Positions 16,559-25,178 of a DNA stretch of 64,000 nt are shown here, in pieces (the stretch's first letter is position 1; every line of letters starts with the position of its first letter). The notes under the pieces are model-generated. The model was given only the letters and a program-made list of their open reading frames with translations, did not search any database and was not told the DNA's origin. Location: assembly GCF_000717275.1 (NCBI RefSeq), contig NZ_JNYV01000008.1:229581-293580 (forward strand), in the 5' to 3' direction. Both the position numbers and the translations under genes were made by a program. Source of the DNA: Kitasatospora arboriphila. Lineage in GTDB: Bacteria > Actinomycetota > Actinomycetes > Mycobacteriales > Mycobacteriaceae.

Positions 16559-18667
16559 CTAGCTCACACTTGCCAGCGCGAACGGCAGCACCTCGACCGC
16601 ACCGGCCCGGCGTACCTGGCGTGCGGCCATCGTCAAGGTCCATCCGGTGTCGGCGATGTCGTCGACCAGCAGCACTGGTCCCGCCACTTCGGAGAGCACT
16701 GCCGGGTCTGGATCGACCCACGACTCGGCAAGTGCGGCAACGCGATATGCGGAGTTGGCGGCAGTCACCGGCCGACGGTCGGGCGCGTACCGCAGCGTGC
16801 CGAGATTGGTCAGTCGGCCCAGTTCCGACAAGCGGTCGGTGACCGAACCGATCAGGATCGGGTGGGTGTCGGAGTCGAGCCCCATGATGGCCGTGGGCCG
16901 GTTCTGCCACGGCCAGGCCGCCAGAACTGCGACCGCTGCCTTGATCACCTCGGCCGGGGCCGGGGCGTCCGGCTCGTCGAGCAGCCGGCGCAGGCGCGCG
17001 CCCCACCCCAGGTCGGTGAGACGGCCGATGACCCGGCCCATCTCGGGACCGTCTTTGATCTTGCCGGACAGTTCCACACCGAGCTTCTTCATTCCCGAAG
17101 GCCATTGCTTGCGTGGGGCCAGTTCCACGCCCGGCCGTTGTAGCTGTTCGCGGGCCGCATCCAGTGCCGCCCGGTCGACGTCGGCCGAATACCGTTGTCC
17201 GGCACAGTTGTCGCACCGCTCGCACCTGCTGCCCGATTCCAGTTCGGGGTCGTCCAATTGTTCCCGCAGGAACGCCATCCGGCACCCGTCGGTGTCCTGG
17301 TAGTCGAGCATCGCCTGCTGCTCGCGGCGACGTGCCTGCTCGAGCTTCTCGTACCGCGCCTCGTCGTACGTCCAGGGCTGGCCGGTACCCAGCCATCCGC
17401 CCTTGACCCGCCGAACCGCCCCGTCGACGTCGAGTACCTTGAGCACCATCTCCAGCCGCGACCGCCCGAGGTCGACCAGCGGCTCCAACGCCGGTGTCGA
17501 TTGTGGTCGCTCGGTGTCCAGCGCCTCGATGACCCTGCGCACCAACGCTTCCGGGGGAAAGGCCACCGACGCGAAGTAGCGCCAGATCTCCTGATCTTCG
17601 CTGCCCGGCAGCAGGATCACCTCGGCGCTCGCCGTGGAGCGGCCCGCTCGGCCGACCTGCTGGTAGTAGGCGATCGGCGACGACGGCGCGCCGAGGTGGA
17701 TGACAAAGCCGAGGTCCGGCTTGTCGAATCCCATGCCGAGGGCCGAGGTGGCCACCAAGGCCTTCACCCGATTGGCGAGCAGGTCGGCCTCGAGCTGTTC
17801 CCGCTCGGCCGCGTCGGTGGATCCCGTGTAGGCCGCGACCTGATGGCCCATGTCGGTGAGCAGCGTCGCCACATCGCGGGCCGCCGAGACGGTGAGGGTG
17901 TAGATGATGCCCGATCCTTCGATCGAACCGATGTGTGCGGCAAGCCAAGCCACCCGCTCGGCCGAGGTCGCGACCTTCACGACCGACAGGTGCAGCGACT
18001 CGCGGTCGAGGCCACCGCGCAGCACCAGCGTGTCGCCGCCACCCACCCCGAGCTGGGCGGCCACGTCGTCGACCACCCGGTCGTTGGCGGTCGCGGTGGT
18101 GGCGAGCACCGGCACGTCCGTGCCCAGCTCGGCAACCAGGGTGCGGATCCGCCGGTAGTCAGGCCGGAAGTCATGTCCCCAGTCAGATACACAATGCGCC
18201 TCGTCCACCACCACGAGCCCGGCGTCGGCGGCGAGAGACGGGAGCACGTTGTCGCGGAAGTCCGGGTTGTTCAAGCGCTCCGGACTCACGAGGAGGACGT
18301 CGAGGTCACCCTCGGCCACCCGCTGGTGAATGTCGTCCCACTCTGTGACATTGCCCGAGTTGATGGTCGCGGCCTTGACGCCGGCCCGCTCTGCCGACGC
18401 AACCTGGTTTCGCATCAGAGCCAGCAGCGGCGAGACGATGACGGTGGCGCCCCGGCCCTCGGCACGGAGGAGCTTGGCCGCGATGAAGTAGACGGCCGAT
18501 TTTCCCCAGCCCGTGCGCTGCACCACCAGCGCGCGTCGCCGCTGCACCACCAGCGCCTCGATCGCGGTCCACTGGTCGTCGCGCAACGTCGCGGCCGGGC
18601 CTGCCAGTTGCTCGAGGATCTCCTGGGCCTGCGCACGCGTTGCTGTTGTTCCGGTTCCCGTGGTCAT
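16559..18667 (-). CDS. recQ: RecQ-family helicase with C-terminal phosphoribosyltransferase-like domain
   Basis: The protein has 702 residues. The helicase core shows Walker A RTGWGKSAVYF (about 51-61), DEAH in VVVDEAHCVSDWGHDFRPDY, motif III VLATTATAN, and motif VI YYQQVGRAGR. The RecQ zinc-binding Cys set (CRMAF...CERCDNC) follows. Instead of an HRDC domain, the last 140 residues end in a PRPP-binding motif, VLLVDDIADTGWTLTMAA (about 665-682), as in type I phosphoribosyltransferases. RecQ enzymes unwind DNA 3'-5' in recombination repair. The appended domain may sense nucleotides; this is inference. The 3' end is convergent with the amidase gene, with a 23-bp gap. A 21-bp repeat array lies upstream of its start. 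Confidence 0.9.
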   Translation of the reverse strand: MTTGTGTTATRAQAQEILEQLAGPAATLRDDQWTAIEALVVQRRRALVVQRTGWGKSAVYFIAAKLLRAEGRGATVIVSPLLALMRNQVASAERAGVKAATINSGNVTEWDDIHQRVAEGDLDVLLVSPERLNNPDFRDNVLPSLAADAGLVVVDEAHCVSDWGHDFRPDYRRIRTLVAELGTDVPVLATTATANDRVVDDVAAQLGVGGGDTLVLRGGLDRESLHLSVVKVATSAERVAWLAAHIGSIEGSGIIYTLTVSAARDVATLLTDMGHQVAAYTGSTDAAEREQLEADLLANRVKALVATSALGMGFDKPDLGFVIHLGAPSSPIAYYQQVGRAGRSTASAEVILLPGSEDQEIWRYFASVAFPPEALVRRVIEALDTERPQSTPALEPLVDLGRSRLEMVLKVLDVDGAVRRVKGGWLGTGQPWTYDEARYEKLEQARRREQQAMLDYQDTDGCRMAFLREQLDDPELESGSRCERCDNCAGQRYSADVDRAALDAAREQLQRPGVELAPRKQWPSGMKKLGVELSGKIKDGPEMGRVIGRLTDLGWGARLRRLLDEPDAPAPAEVIKAAVAVLAAWPWQNRPTAIMGLDSDTHPILIGSVTDRLSELGRLTNLGTLRYAPDRRPVTAANSAYRVAALAESWVDPDPAVLSEVAGPVLLVDDIADTGWTLTMAARQVRRAGAVEVLPFALASVS

Positions 18668-18720
18668 TGCCCCATCGTGCCCTGCTGCTACGACAACGCC
18701 TCTATCGGCGCCAGTTCATC

Positions 18721-18908
18721 CGCCGACCGTGCCGAAACGCCCGCCGACCGGGCCCAAAACACCGTCGACCGGGCCCAAAACCCCGCCGACCGGGCCCATA
18801 AAACCGTCGACCGTGCCGAAACGCCCGTCGACCGGGCCGAAAACACCGTCGACCGGGCCCATAAACCGTCGATCGGGCCGAAACGCCCGTTGACGGAGCC
18901 CAAGTTCG
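18721..18908. repeat. Array of about nine 21-bp tandem repeats (left of AbiEi/DUF559 gene 1)
   Basis: Nine consecutive units start at 18721 and repeat every 21 bp, with one 20-bp unit at 18847 and a decayed last unit. A typical unit is CGTCGACCGGGCCCAAAAC plus two bases; variants carry GTGCCGAAACGCC in place of GGGCCCAAAACAC. Each unit is built on GTCGAC. Because 21 is a multiple of three, frames through the array stay open (heptads such as DRAETPV), but no gene is proposed. The array lies between divergent recQ and the AbiEi/DUF559 gene. The reverse complement of its units matches the array at 19881-20000. Confidence 0.92.
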
Positions 18909-18995
18909 CATCAAACGGTGACTCCTGAGCGGTAGCCCGGAAGTCGTCACGGCATATCGGAGGAACCAGCAGGCCGGCGATGACGTCCATGCGAA

Positions 18996-19871
18996 ATGAC
19001 ACTTGGAGATCGACCATTCTGGGGACCGGATGCTGCTCGTGCGGGCGGAATCTCGAAGGCCCTCGTAGACAGAGAGTTTCGGCGGATGCATCGCGGCGTC
19101 CGGGTCAGTCCGGCCAAAAAGCTGGGCCCTTTAGACGGTATTCAGGGGGCGGTCCTTCGCGCGGGCCCAGGGGCCGTGGTCTTCGGTTTGTCGGCCGCAT
19201 TTCTGCACGGCGTCAACTGGTACGACGACGAATCGCCGATCGAGATCTGCAGGAACTCGACCGGCCAGGGACGTCATCGAGGTGGTGTTCGCGTACATCG
19301 CTCTGATCTGGCGCCCACCGACGTCACAACAATCGATGGACTGAGGGTCACGAACCCGATCCGGACTGCGTACGACCTGGGCCGACGGCCACCCAGGTGG
19401 CGAGCCCTCGGTCATCTCGACGACCTGGTCAAGTCGACCGGTCTCGACGTGAAGGCCCTGTGGCGTTACGTGGCCGACCATCCCGACACCCGAGGCATCC
19501 GACAGATTCGGGCGCTGATCCCACACATTGATCCGGCGTCCGAGTCACCTCCTGAAAGCTGGATGCGGTTGCTCATCGTCGAAGGCGGATTGCTGCGGCC
19601 GGAATCGCAAATCGTCGTACACGACTCGGACGGGGTGGCGTTCGCACGTCTTGACCTCGGGTATCGACGATTCAAGCTCGGCATAGAGTTCGACGGCGCC
19701 GAATTCCACAGTTCAACCGAGCAGAAGCACCACGACGAACAGCGGGATCGCCGACTTGCCAGGTTGGGATGGACGATCATCCGGGTCACCGCAGAACGTC
19801 TACGCGAGTATCCCCAAGACCTTGTTGATGAGATCGAGACTGCGCTGCGTGCCTGCGGCGCTTACCGCTGA
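18996..19871 (+). CDS. AbiEi-like/DUF559 nuclease-fold protein, copy 1
   Basis: This 291-residue protein has an N-terminal part like the AbiEi antitoxin winged-helix region (about 1-110; KALVDREFRRMHRGVRV, then AVVFGLSAAFLHG). Its C-terminal part is DUF559, a Vsr/PD-(D/E)XK-type nuclease fold (about 185-270). Candidate catalytic residues are Glu187, Asp220 (FARLDLGY), Glu231 (GIEFDGAEFH) and the basic QRDRRLARLGWTIIRVT element. Family members are common in actinobacteria, but their role is not established. The ATG at 18996 is used. No partner toxin gene of the AbiEii type is adjacent. The gene is enclosed by two 21-bp repeat arrays in opposite orientation, and its stop lies nine bases before the right array. 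Confidence 0.8.
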   Translation: MTLGDRPFWGPDAARAGGISKALVDREFRRMHRGVRVSPAKKLGPLDGIQGAVLRAGPGAVVFGLSAAFLHGVNWYDDESPIEICRNSTGQGRHRGGVRVHRSDLAPTDVTTIDGLRVTNPIRTAYDLGRRPPRWRALGHLDDLVKSTGLDVKALWRYVADHPDTRGIRQIRALIPHIDPASESPPESWMRLLIVEGGLLRPESQIVVHDSDGVAFARLDLGYRRFKLGIEFDGAEFHSSTEQKHHDEQRDRRLARLGWTIIRVTAERLREYPQDLVDEIETALRACGAYR

Positions 19872-19880
19872 CGGTTCGCC

Positions 19881-20000
19881 GGCACGGTCGACGGCAGTTT
19901 CGGCACGCTCGACGGCAGTTTCGGCACGCTCGACGGGAGTTTCGGCACGCTCGACGGGAGTTTCGGCACGGTCAACGGGGGTATCGGCACGGTCGGGGCT
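19881..20000. repeat. Array of five to six 21-bp tandem repeats (right of AbiEi/DUF559 gene 1)
   Basis: Five full units (19881, 19902, 19923, 19944, 19965) and a partial sixth have the form GGCACGCTCGACGGCAGTTT plus C. They are the reverse complement of the units at 18721-18908, with about 18 of 21 positions matching the closest left unit. The array therefore lies inverted with respect to the left one. It fills the space between the convergent stops of the AbiEi/DUF559 gene and the glycosylase gene. Confidence 0.92.
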
Positions 20001-20907
20001 ACATGTTGCGGTAATCGCGTGTGTACATCCTCGGACCGCGACGGGCGGGCATCGGCATGTACAACTCGATGAGCCGGATCACCCGATAGCGATGTCCCGC
20101 ATAGGGTTCGAGCAGTTCCAGCATGCGGTCGTCGTCGATCGCCTCACCGATCAGCGTATGGCCCACCTGGGAGGGGATGTGATAGTCCCCGACCGGCACG
20201 GCGTCGGCGTCACCGACCGCGCGAACCCTGGTTTCTGCCGCCGTCCACGGCCCGACCCCTCGCAGCAGGTGAAGTTTGTCGGCCTTACGCTCGACGTCGT
20301 AACCCGCGGCCCGGACAATGGTCTTGCGCCGGGCTGGTTCGGCACCGCTGGCGTGCCACTCCCACTGGGGAATTTCGCGCCACACCTGTTGCGGCGGCGG
20401 CACCTTCATGCTCGGTGAGCCGGGCGCGGGCTCGCCGTATTTGCGCACGATGTACCGCCAGGCCCGCCAGGCTTCGCGGCCGGTCACCTTCTGCTCCAGG
20501 ACGGCTGCCGCCAGCGCCTCCCACACCCGGTCGGTGCGGCCGATACGCAGCCCCTGACCCTGATGCGCCAGGCCGGCGATCACATCGTGATGCGCGACGA
20601 ACTCGTCGGCGTTGTCCTCGCTGCCCAGCATCCGGGGCATCTGGTCGAGCAACCACTGCGCGCCGGGCCCCCACGCCCTGCCCATCACCGACTCGCCCGA
20701 CCGCGACACGGCCAGCGTGCCGGGGCCGTCGGGCGTGTGGATCGCCCGCCAGATCGATCCGTTCGGTGCGTACTTGAACGACGGATCACCGCTACCGCGA
20801 CGATGCAGGCTCAACGTCGCACGAATGTTCAACGGCCCCTGCGGAATCCACTCGCGGGACAAATGCGTGGGGCCCGGCGAGATCTCGCCGGGCCCTACGA
20901 TCGACAT
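19999..20907 (-). CDS. AlkA-like DNA glycosylase (HhH-GPD superfamily)
   Basis: Up to 302 residues. The helix-hairpin-helix plus GPD motif is clear (LLRGVGPWTAAETRVRAVGD, then DAVPVGDYHI, in which the conserved Asp is expected to be catalytic). LEQKVTGREAWRAWRYIVRKYG matches the core helices of 3-methyladenine glycosylase II types. It would excise alkylated bases in base-excision repair. The ATG at 20907 is eight bases from the lpdC stop, but codons 5-13 fall on a perfect 26-bp palindrome that looks like the lpdC terminator. The true start may therefore be the TTG at 20862, just before the conserved REWIPQGPLNIR. The 3' end abuts the right 21-bp array. Confidence 0.85.
   Translation of the reverse strand: MSIVGPGEISPGPTHLSREWIPQGPLNIRATLSLHRRGSGDPSFKYAPNGSIWRAIHTPDGPGTLAVSRSGESVMGRAWGPGAQWLLDQMPRMLGSEDNADEFVAHHDVIAGLAHQGQGLRIGRTDRVWEALAAAVLEQKVTGREAWRAWRYIVRKYGEPAPGSPSMKVPPPQQVWREIPQWEWHASGAEPARRKTIVRAAGYDVERKADKLHLLRGVGPWTAAETRVRAVGDADAVPVGDYHIPSQVGHTLIGEAIDDDRMLELLEPYAGHRYRVIRLIELYMPMPARRGPRMYTRDYRNM
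20870..20895 (-). terminator. Perfect 26-bp palindrome after lpdC
   Basis: GGGCCCGGCGAGA at 20870-20882 is followed immediately by its reverse complement at 20883-20895. It is 20 bp downstream of the lpdC stop and would form a very stable RNA hairpin without a T-tract. It overlaps the first codons of the glycosylase if translation starts at 20907. Confidence 0.6.
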
Positions 20908-20914
20908 GAGATGT

Positions 20915-22300
20915 CTAGAGGTTGATCATGTGCCCGATGGCACCGTGGAAGGTTTCCTGCATCGCCTCGGACATCGTCGGGTGAGTGTGCACGTTGCGCG
21001 CCAGCTCGGTCGCCGTCAGATCCCACTTCTGGGCCAGCGTGAGCTCGGGCAGCATCTCGGAGACATTGTCGCCCACGAGGTGGCCGCCGATCAGCTCACC
21101 GTGGGTGTTGTCGGTGATGAGCTTGACGAAGCCGGTCGGCTCGCCGAGCCCCTGCGCCTTGCCGTTCGCGGTGAACGGGAAGGTGGACACCTTGACGTCG
21201 TAACCCTCTTCTTTCGCCTGGTCCTCGGTCAGTCCGAAGGACGCGACCTGCGGCTGGCAGAAGGTGGCGCGCGGCATCATCCGGTAGTCGTCGATGATCA
21301 TCGTCTCGGCGCCGCCGATGGTCTCGGCGGCCACCACACCCTGCGCTTCGGCGACGTGCGCCAGCATCAGCTTGCCGGTGACATCGCCGATGGCGTAGAT
21401 GCCGTCGACGTTGGTCCGCATGTGATCGTCGATCGCGATGGCGCCACGATCGGTCGTCTCGACCCCCGTCTTGTCGAGGCCGTAGCCGTCCAGACGCGGT
21501 GCAAAGCCAACCGACATGAGCACCTTGTCGACGGTGAGCTCCCCGTCTTTGTCCTTGGAGTCGGTGTACTTGACGACCACCTGCGAGCCCTGGTCATCGA
21601 TCGACTGCACCCGGGTGGAGGTGAGGATCTTGACTCCGAGCTTCTTGTACGCCTTGGCGAGTTCCCTCGACGAGTCCTTGTCCTCGTTCGGCAGAACCCG
21701 ATCGAGGAACTCGACGATGGTGACATCGACCCCGTAGTTCGCCATCACGTAGCCGAACTCCATACCGATGGCGCCGGCGCCGACGATGACGATCGAGTCG
21801 GGCAGCTCACGCGTGAGGATCTGGTCTTCGTAGGTGACCACGTTCTCGGACAACTCGACGCCGGGAAGAAGTTTCACGGTGGCGCCCACCGAGATGATTA
21901 CATTGTCGAACGTGATCTCGCGGTCGCCGACCTTGATGGTCTTCGCGTCGGTGAACTCGCCGAAACCGTCGATCTCGGTGATCTTGTTCTTCTTCATCAA
22001 GAAGTGAACGCCCTTGACCATCTTGTCCGCGACCTGGCGGCTGCGGTCGAACGCAGCACCGAAATCGAAGGTGACGTCGCCGGAGATCCCGAAGGTCTTG
22101 GCCTGATGATTGAAGACGTGCGCGAGTTCTGCGTTGCGCAGCAACGCCTTGGATGGGATGCATCCGACGTTGAGGCACACCCCGCCCCAATACTTCTCTT
22201 CGATTACTGCGGTTTTCTGTCCGAGTTGCGCCAGCCGGATCGCGGCGACGTAACCTCCCGGACCTCCGCCGAGGACAACTGTGTCAAAGTGTTCAGCCAC
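20915..22300 (-). CDS. lpdC: Dihydrolipoyl dehydrogenase
   Basis: This 461-residue flavoprotein starts at GTG 22300 ([20 protein letters not shown]). It has the redox-active disulfide in [16 protein letters not shown] (about residues 38-53), the NAD-binding motif [16 protein letters not shown], and the C-terminal His-Glu pair in [12 protein letters not shown]. Length and motifs match mycobacterial LpdC (Rv0462), the E3 component of pyruvate and 2-oxoacid dehydrogenases and of the peroxynitrite reductase system. Six Arg-rich codons further upstream are open but lack similarity. A strong hairpin follows the gene, consistent with monocistronic transcription. Confidence 0.96.
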   Translation of the reverse strand: MAEHFDTVVLGGGPGGYVAAIRLAQLGQKTAVIEEKYWGGVCLNVGCIPSKALLRNAELAHVFNHQAKTFGISGDVTFDFGAAFDRSRQVADKMVKGVHFLMKKNKITEIDGFGEFTDAKTIKVGDREITFDNVIISVGATVKLLPGVELSENVVTYEDQILTRELPDSIVIVGAGAIGMEFGYVMANYGVDVTIVEFLDRVLPNEDKDSSRELAKAYKKLGVKILTSTRVQSIDDQGSQVVVKYTDSKDKDGELTVDKVLMSVGFAPRLDGYGLDKTGVETTDRGAIAIDDHMRTNVDGIYAIGDVTGKLMLAHVAEAQGVVAAETIGGAETMIIDDYRMMPRATFCQPQVASFGLTEDQAKEEGYDVKVSTFPFTANGKAQGLGEPTGFVKLITDNTHGELIGGHLVGDNVSEMLPELTLAQKWDLTATELARNVHTHPTMSEAMQETFHGAIGHMINL

Positions 22301-22742
22301 GACGTCCACCCTACGTCGCCGCACCTGCGGGCGCTGACCGATACCCCTAGTGGGAGCAGTCTTCGTTCAGAGCGAACAAGCGCGGCCGCAGCGGGCGTTC
22401 AGCACGTCGGGATCCACAGCCAACGGTCAGGACGCTTGGGCATGTCGGCGTCGTCGGTGTCCGCGACCGCGTCATCGACACCGGGGCCGAACGGGAGATC
22501 GGTCACCGACCGGCGTTGCTCGTCGTCCTGCCCGTGCTGTCCCCGATCTCGCTGTGAACTCAACTGCATGCTCCTGCTGGGTGCGCGTGCGGCACATCGC
22601 CCTGTGTCACGGCCGTTCGCCGACACCATGAAATCGTCTCAGCAAGGATTCGGTGCCCGGCGGCACACGGATTGAATCAGCAGGCAAAGCCAACTAGAAC
22701 GTGTTCTTGTTTGCGATCCCAAACCGCGCTACCGTCCCAAGG
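22301..22742. other. Intergenic region between lpdC and the OYE-family gene
   Basis: About 440 bp separate two divergent genes. It must hold the lpdC promoter and that of the OYE-like gene. One small possible gene (22399-22569, minus) lies inside; apart from that no repeat, hairpin or RNA gene was recognised. Confidence 0.5.
22399..22569 (-). CDS. Possible small acidic protein
   Basis: A 56-residue frame starts at ATG 22569, or at 22629 for 76 residues. It is hydrophilic, with clustered Asp residues (GPGVDDAVADTDDADM) and a C-terminal aromatic tail, RPDRWLWIPTC. The amino-acid make-up is more protein-like than the neighbouring shadow frames, but no family was recognised. It lies upstream of lpdC on the same strand. 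It could be spurious. Confidence 0.3.
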   Translation of the reverse strand: MQLSSQRDRGQHGQDDEQRRSVTDLPFGPGVDDAVADTDDADMPKRPDRWLWIPTC

Positions 22743-23945
22743 GTGCAGCCCACACCGTTCGAACCAGCCTCGCTAGGTCCCCTGCGATTGAAGAATCGTT
22801 TGATCAAGTGCGCCACCTTCGAAGGCGCCACGCCTGAGGCACTGGTCACGCCCGAGTTGATCGAGTTCCATCGGGAAGTGGCAGCCGGCGGGGTCGCGAT
22901 GACAACAGTTGCCTACTGCGCCGTGTCGCCCGAGGGACGCACCGACCGCCACCAGATCTGGATGCGACCGGAGGCAATGCCCGGGCTACAGAAGCTGACC
23001 GAGGCGATCCATGCTGAAGGCGCCCTCGCCGCAGCTCAATTGGGTCACGCGGGGCCTGTGGCCAACCCCATCTCCAATCAAGCCAGAGCCCTGGCGCCGT
23101 CGCGGATTCCCGCGCCGATGGGCATGACCCTGTGCCGCAAGGTCACCACCGACGACATCGCATCGATGCTCGTGAAGTTTCGCCGCGCGGCCCGGATAGC
23201 GGTGGACAGCGGTTTCGACGGCCTCGAGATCCACTTCGGCCACAACTATCTGGCCAGCAGTTTTCTCAGCCCACTGCTCAACCGTCGCCACGACGAGTAC
23301 GGCGGATCCCTGGTGAACCGCGCCAGGTTCTGCCGCGAGATCGCCGAGGCGGTACGCGATGAGGTCGGCGATGAGGCCGCGGTGTGGGCGAAGCTCAGCA
23401 TGTACGACGGCTTCCCCGGGAGTCTGCAGGTCGATGAAGCGTGCCAGGTAGGCAGACTCCTCGAATCCGACGGGCACCTCGACGCCCTCGAACCGACCGC
23501 GGGCAGTTCTCTACTCAATCCCATGTATCTGTTCCACGGCGATGCTCCCCGCAAGGAGTTCGCCGCCTCGTTCAAGGGCGTGATGCGGTGGGGGCTCAAG
23601 GCCGTCGGCCCCTTCTTCCTCAAGGAGTACGACTACCACCCCGGCTATCTCCTGCCGCTCTCCCGACAGTTGCGTGAGGCCGTTTCCATGCCGTTGATCC
23701 TGCTCGGCGGAATCACCGACCGCGCTTCGATGGACACGGCCATGGCGGAAGGCTTCGAGTTCGTGGCGATGGGGCGCGCGCTGCTCCGGGAACCCGATCT
23801 GCCACTGCGCATCGAAGCCGATCCGTCGACGGTGTCGCAGTGCATCCACTGCAATTTGTGTATGCCGACCATCTACTCCCACACCCGGTGTCCCATCCGC
23901 ACCGGTGAACGGGTTGCGCACGGTGGCGTCGTGGCACCGGCCTGA
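22743..23945 (+). CDS. NADH:flavin oxidoreductase, old yellow enzyme family
   Basis: This 400-residue TIM-barrel enzyme begins at GTG 22743 (VQPTPFEPASLGPLRLKNR). Features include AAQLGHAGPVA, the active-site region IHFGHNYLASSFLSPLLNRR with its D-E-YGGS continuation, and the C-terminal FMN-phosphate segment FVAMGRALLREPDL. A late Cys set (CIHCNLCMP) resembles the Fe-S-binding Cys run of the larger 2,4-dienoyl-CoA reductase/trimethylamine dehydrogenase type. The NAD-binding domain of those enzymes is absent. It probably reduces activated C=C bonds; the substrate is unknown. The stop is four bases from the convergent sigma-factor stop. Confidence 0.88.
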   Translation: MQPTPFEPASLGPLRLKNRLIKCATFEGATPEALVTPELIEFHREVAAGGVAMTTVAYCAVSPEGRTDRHQIWMRPEAMPGLQKLTEAIHAEGALAAAQLGHAGPVANPISNQARALAPSRIPAPMGMTLCRKVTTDDIASMLVKFRRAARIAVDSGFDGLEIHFGHNYLASSFLSPLLNRRHDEYGGSLVNRARFCREIAEAVRDEVGDEAAVWAKLSMYDGFPGSLQVDEACQVGRLLESDGHLDALEPTAGSSLLNPMYLFHGDAPRKEFAASFKGVMRWGLKAVGPFFLKEYDYHPGYLLPLSRQLREAVSMPLILLGGITDRASMDTAMAEGFEFVAMGRALLREPDLPLRIEADPSTVSQCIHCNLCMPTIYSHTRCPIRTGERVAHGGVVAPA

Positions 23946-23948
23946 CGC

Positions 23949-25178
23949 TCACGTGAGTCGGGCGAGCCGGGCCAGGAGATATGCGCGTTCGGCCGGGTCG
24001 GTTGTTAGCGAGATCGCCTTGTCGTAGGCGGCCGCCGATTCATCCGCGCGTCCAAGTTGTTCGAGCAGATGAGCCCGGGTCGACCACGCCGGCTGAAAGT
24101 GGCCGGTCGTGTCGCCGAGGTCGTCGAGCATGGTCAGGGCAGCCTGCGCGCCATCGACCTCGGCCGTGACCGCTGTTAACGCGACGGCACCCCCGAGGGT
24201 CGGCGCCACGGCACGCAAGACGCGGTACAGATCCCGGATGGCCGGCCAATCCGTCGTCCCAGAGACCCTTCCAGCACAGTGCAGCGAGCTGATCGCCGCT
24301 TCCAGCTGGAAACGTCCGAGCTCTCCGATGCGGTGCGCCGCGTGGAGATGCGAGATCCCGCGATCGATCAGGTGCTGGTCCCACCGGGTCGTGTCCTGCT
24401 CGGCCAGCGGCACCAGCCGACCGTGGACGTCGAATCTGGCCGGCAACCGGGCATTCGACAAGTTGATCAGCGCCGCGAGGCCGTGGGCTTCGGCGTCGTC
24501 GGGCACCAGTGCGCTGAGGGTCTCGGCGAGGTGGAGCGCCTCGGCGGTCAGCGAGTCGCGTGTCGCCGTGCCCGCGCTGTGCCAGTCGATGGCAAACGCG
24601 CCGTAGACGCCTTCGAGCACTGCCGCCATCCGTGATGGCAGCGCTGCCGCATCAGGTATGACAAACGGGATGCGCGCCGCTTTGATTCGCCGTTTGGCAC
24701 GTACCAGCCTGGCCGCCATCGTGGGGGTCGGCACGGAGAACGCACGACCGATTTGATCGGCGGTGAAACCGAGCACCGTGTTCAGCATGAGTGGCGTGTG
24801 CATGGCGGTGTTGATCGCCGGATGAGCGCACACCATCATCAAGGCAAGCCGGCGGTCTTCGATCTCGTCGGGATCGATGTGGTCGATGTGGACCTGGGCG
24901 TCGCGAATCGGATCGAGGGTGGTGGTGGATCGTTCGGCCGCCGACCTCCACCGGTCCCTTCTGCGGTTGCGGGCGACGGTGAGCAGCCACGCATCGGGAT
25001 TGGCCGGCACGCCATCGACGGGCCAACGCGTCAAGGCTCGCTCGAATGCGTCGGCCAGCGCGTCTTCGGCAGCGGGAACATCCCCATCGGCAGCGGCCAG
25101 TAGTGCGACCAGGCGACCGTATGAGGTGCGGGCGGCCTCTGCCGCCCGCACCTTCGCCGGTTCAGTGCTCAGGTCCAC
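23949..25178 (-). CDS. ECF sigma factor with C-terminal TPR-like extension (ECF42 type)
   Basis: The protein has 409 residues from GTG 25178. Region 2 (about 1-80, DVPAAEDALADAFERALTRW and DAWLLTVARNRRRDRWR) and region 4 (about 110-165, MLNTVLGFTADQIGRAFSVP with TMAARLVRAKRRI) are followed by a ~240-residue helical repeat extension (LARFDVHGRLVPLAEQD and HLLEQLGRADESAAAYDKAI). This layout is diagnostic for the ECF42 group, which has no classical anti-sigma factor and travels with a DGPF protein. The DGPF gene is directly upstream here and overlaps the start by ten bases. Start codons further upstream to 25244 would overlap that gene further and lack similarity. Confidence 0.92.
   Translation of the reverse strand: MDLSTEPAKVRAAEAARTSYGRLVALLAAADGDVPAAEDALADAFERALTRWPVDGVPANPDAWLLTVARNRRRDRWRSAAERSTTTLDPIRDAQVHIDHIDPDEIEDRRLALMMVCAHPAINTAMHTPLMLNTVLGFTADQIGRAFSVPTPTMAARLVRAKRRIKAARIPFVIPDAAALPSRMAAVLEGVYGAFAIDWHSAGTATRDSLTAEALHLAETLSALVPDDAEAHGLAALINLSNARLPARFDVHGRLVPLAEQDTTRWDQHLIDRGISHLHAAHRIGELGRFQLEAAISSLHCAGRVSGTTDWPAIRDLYRVLRAVAPTLGGAVALTAVTAEVDGAQAALTMLDDLGDTTGHFQPAWSTRAHLLEQLGRADESAAAYDKAISLTTDPAERAYLLARLARLT

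Noticed and set aside
18721..18908. CRISPR array
   Set aside because: Units are contiguous 21-mers without unique spacers, and no cas gene is nearby; this is a simple tandem repeat.
17195..18928. Long plus-strand reading frame with heptad repeats ending in DRAENTV-like units
   Set aside because: It runs antisense through recQ and stays open over the array only because 21 is a multiple of three; composition is Arg/His-rich shadow sequence.
20612..22675. 687-codon plus-strand frame opposite lpdC and the glycosylase
   Set aside because: Antisense shadow; spans two real genes and an intergenic palindrome without protein-like features.
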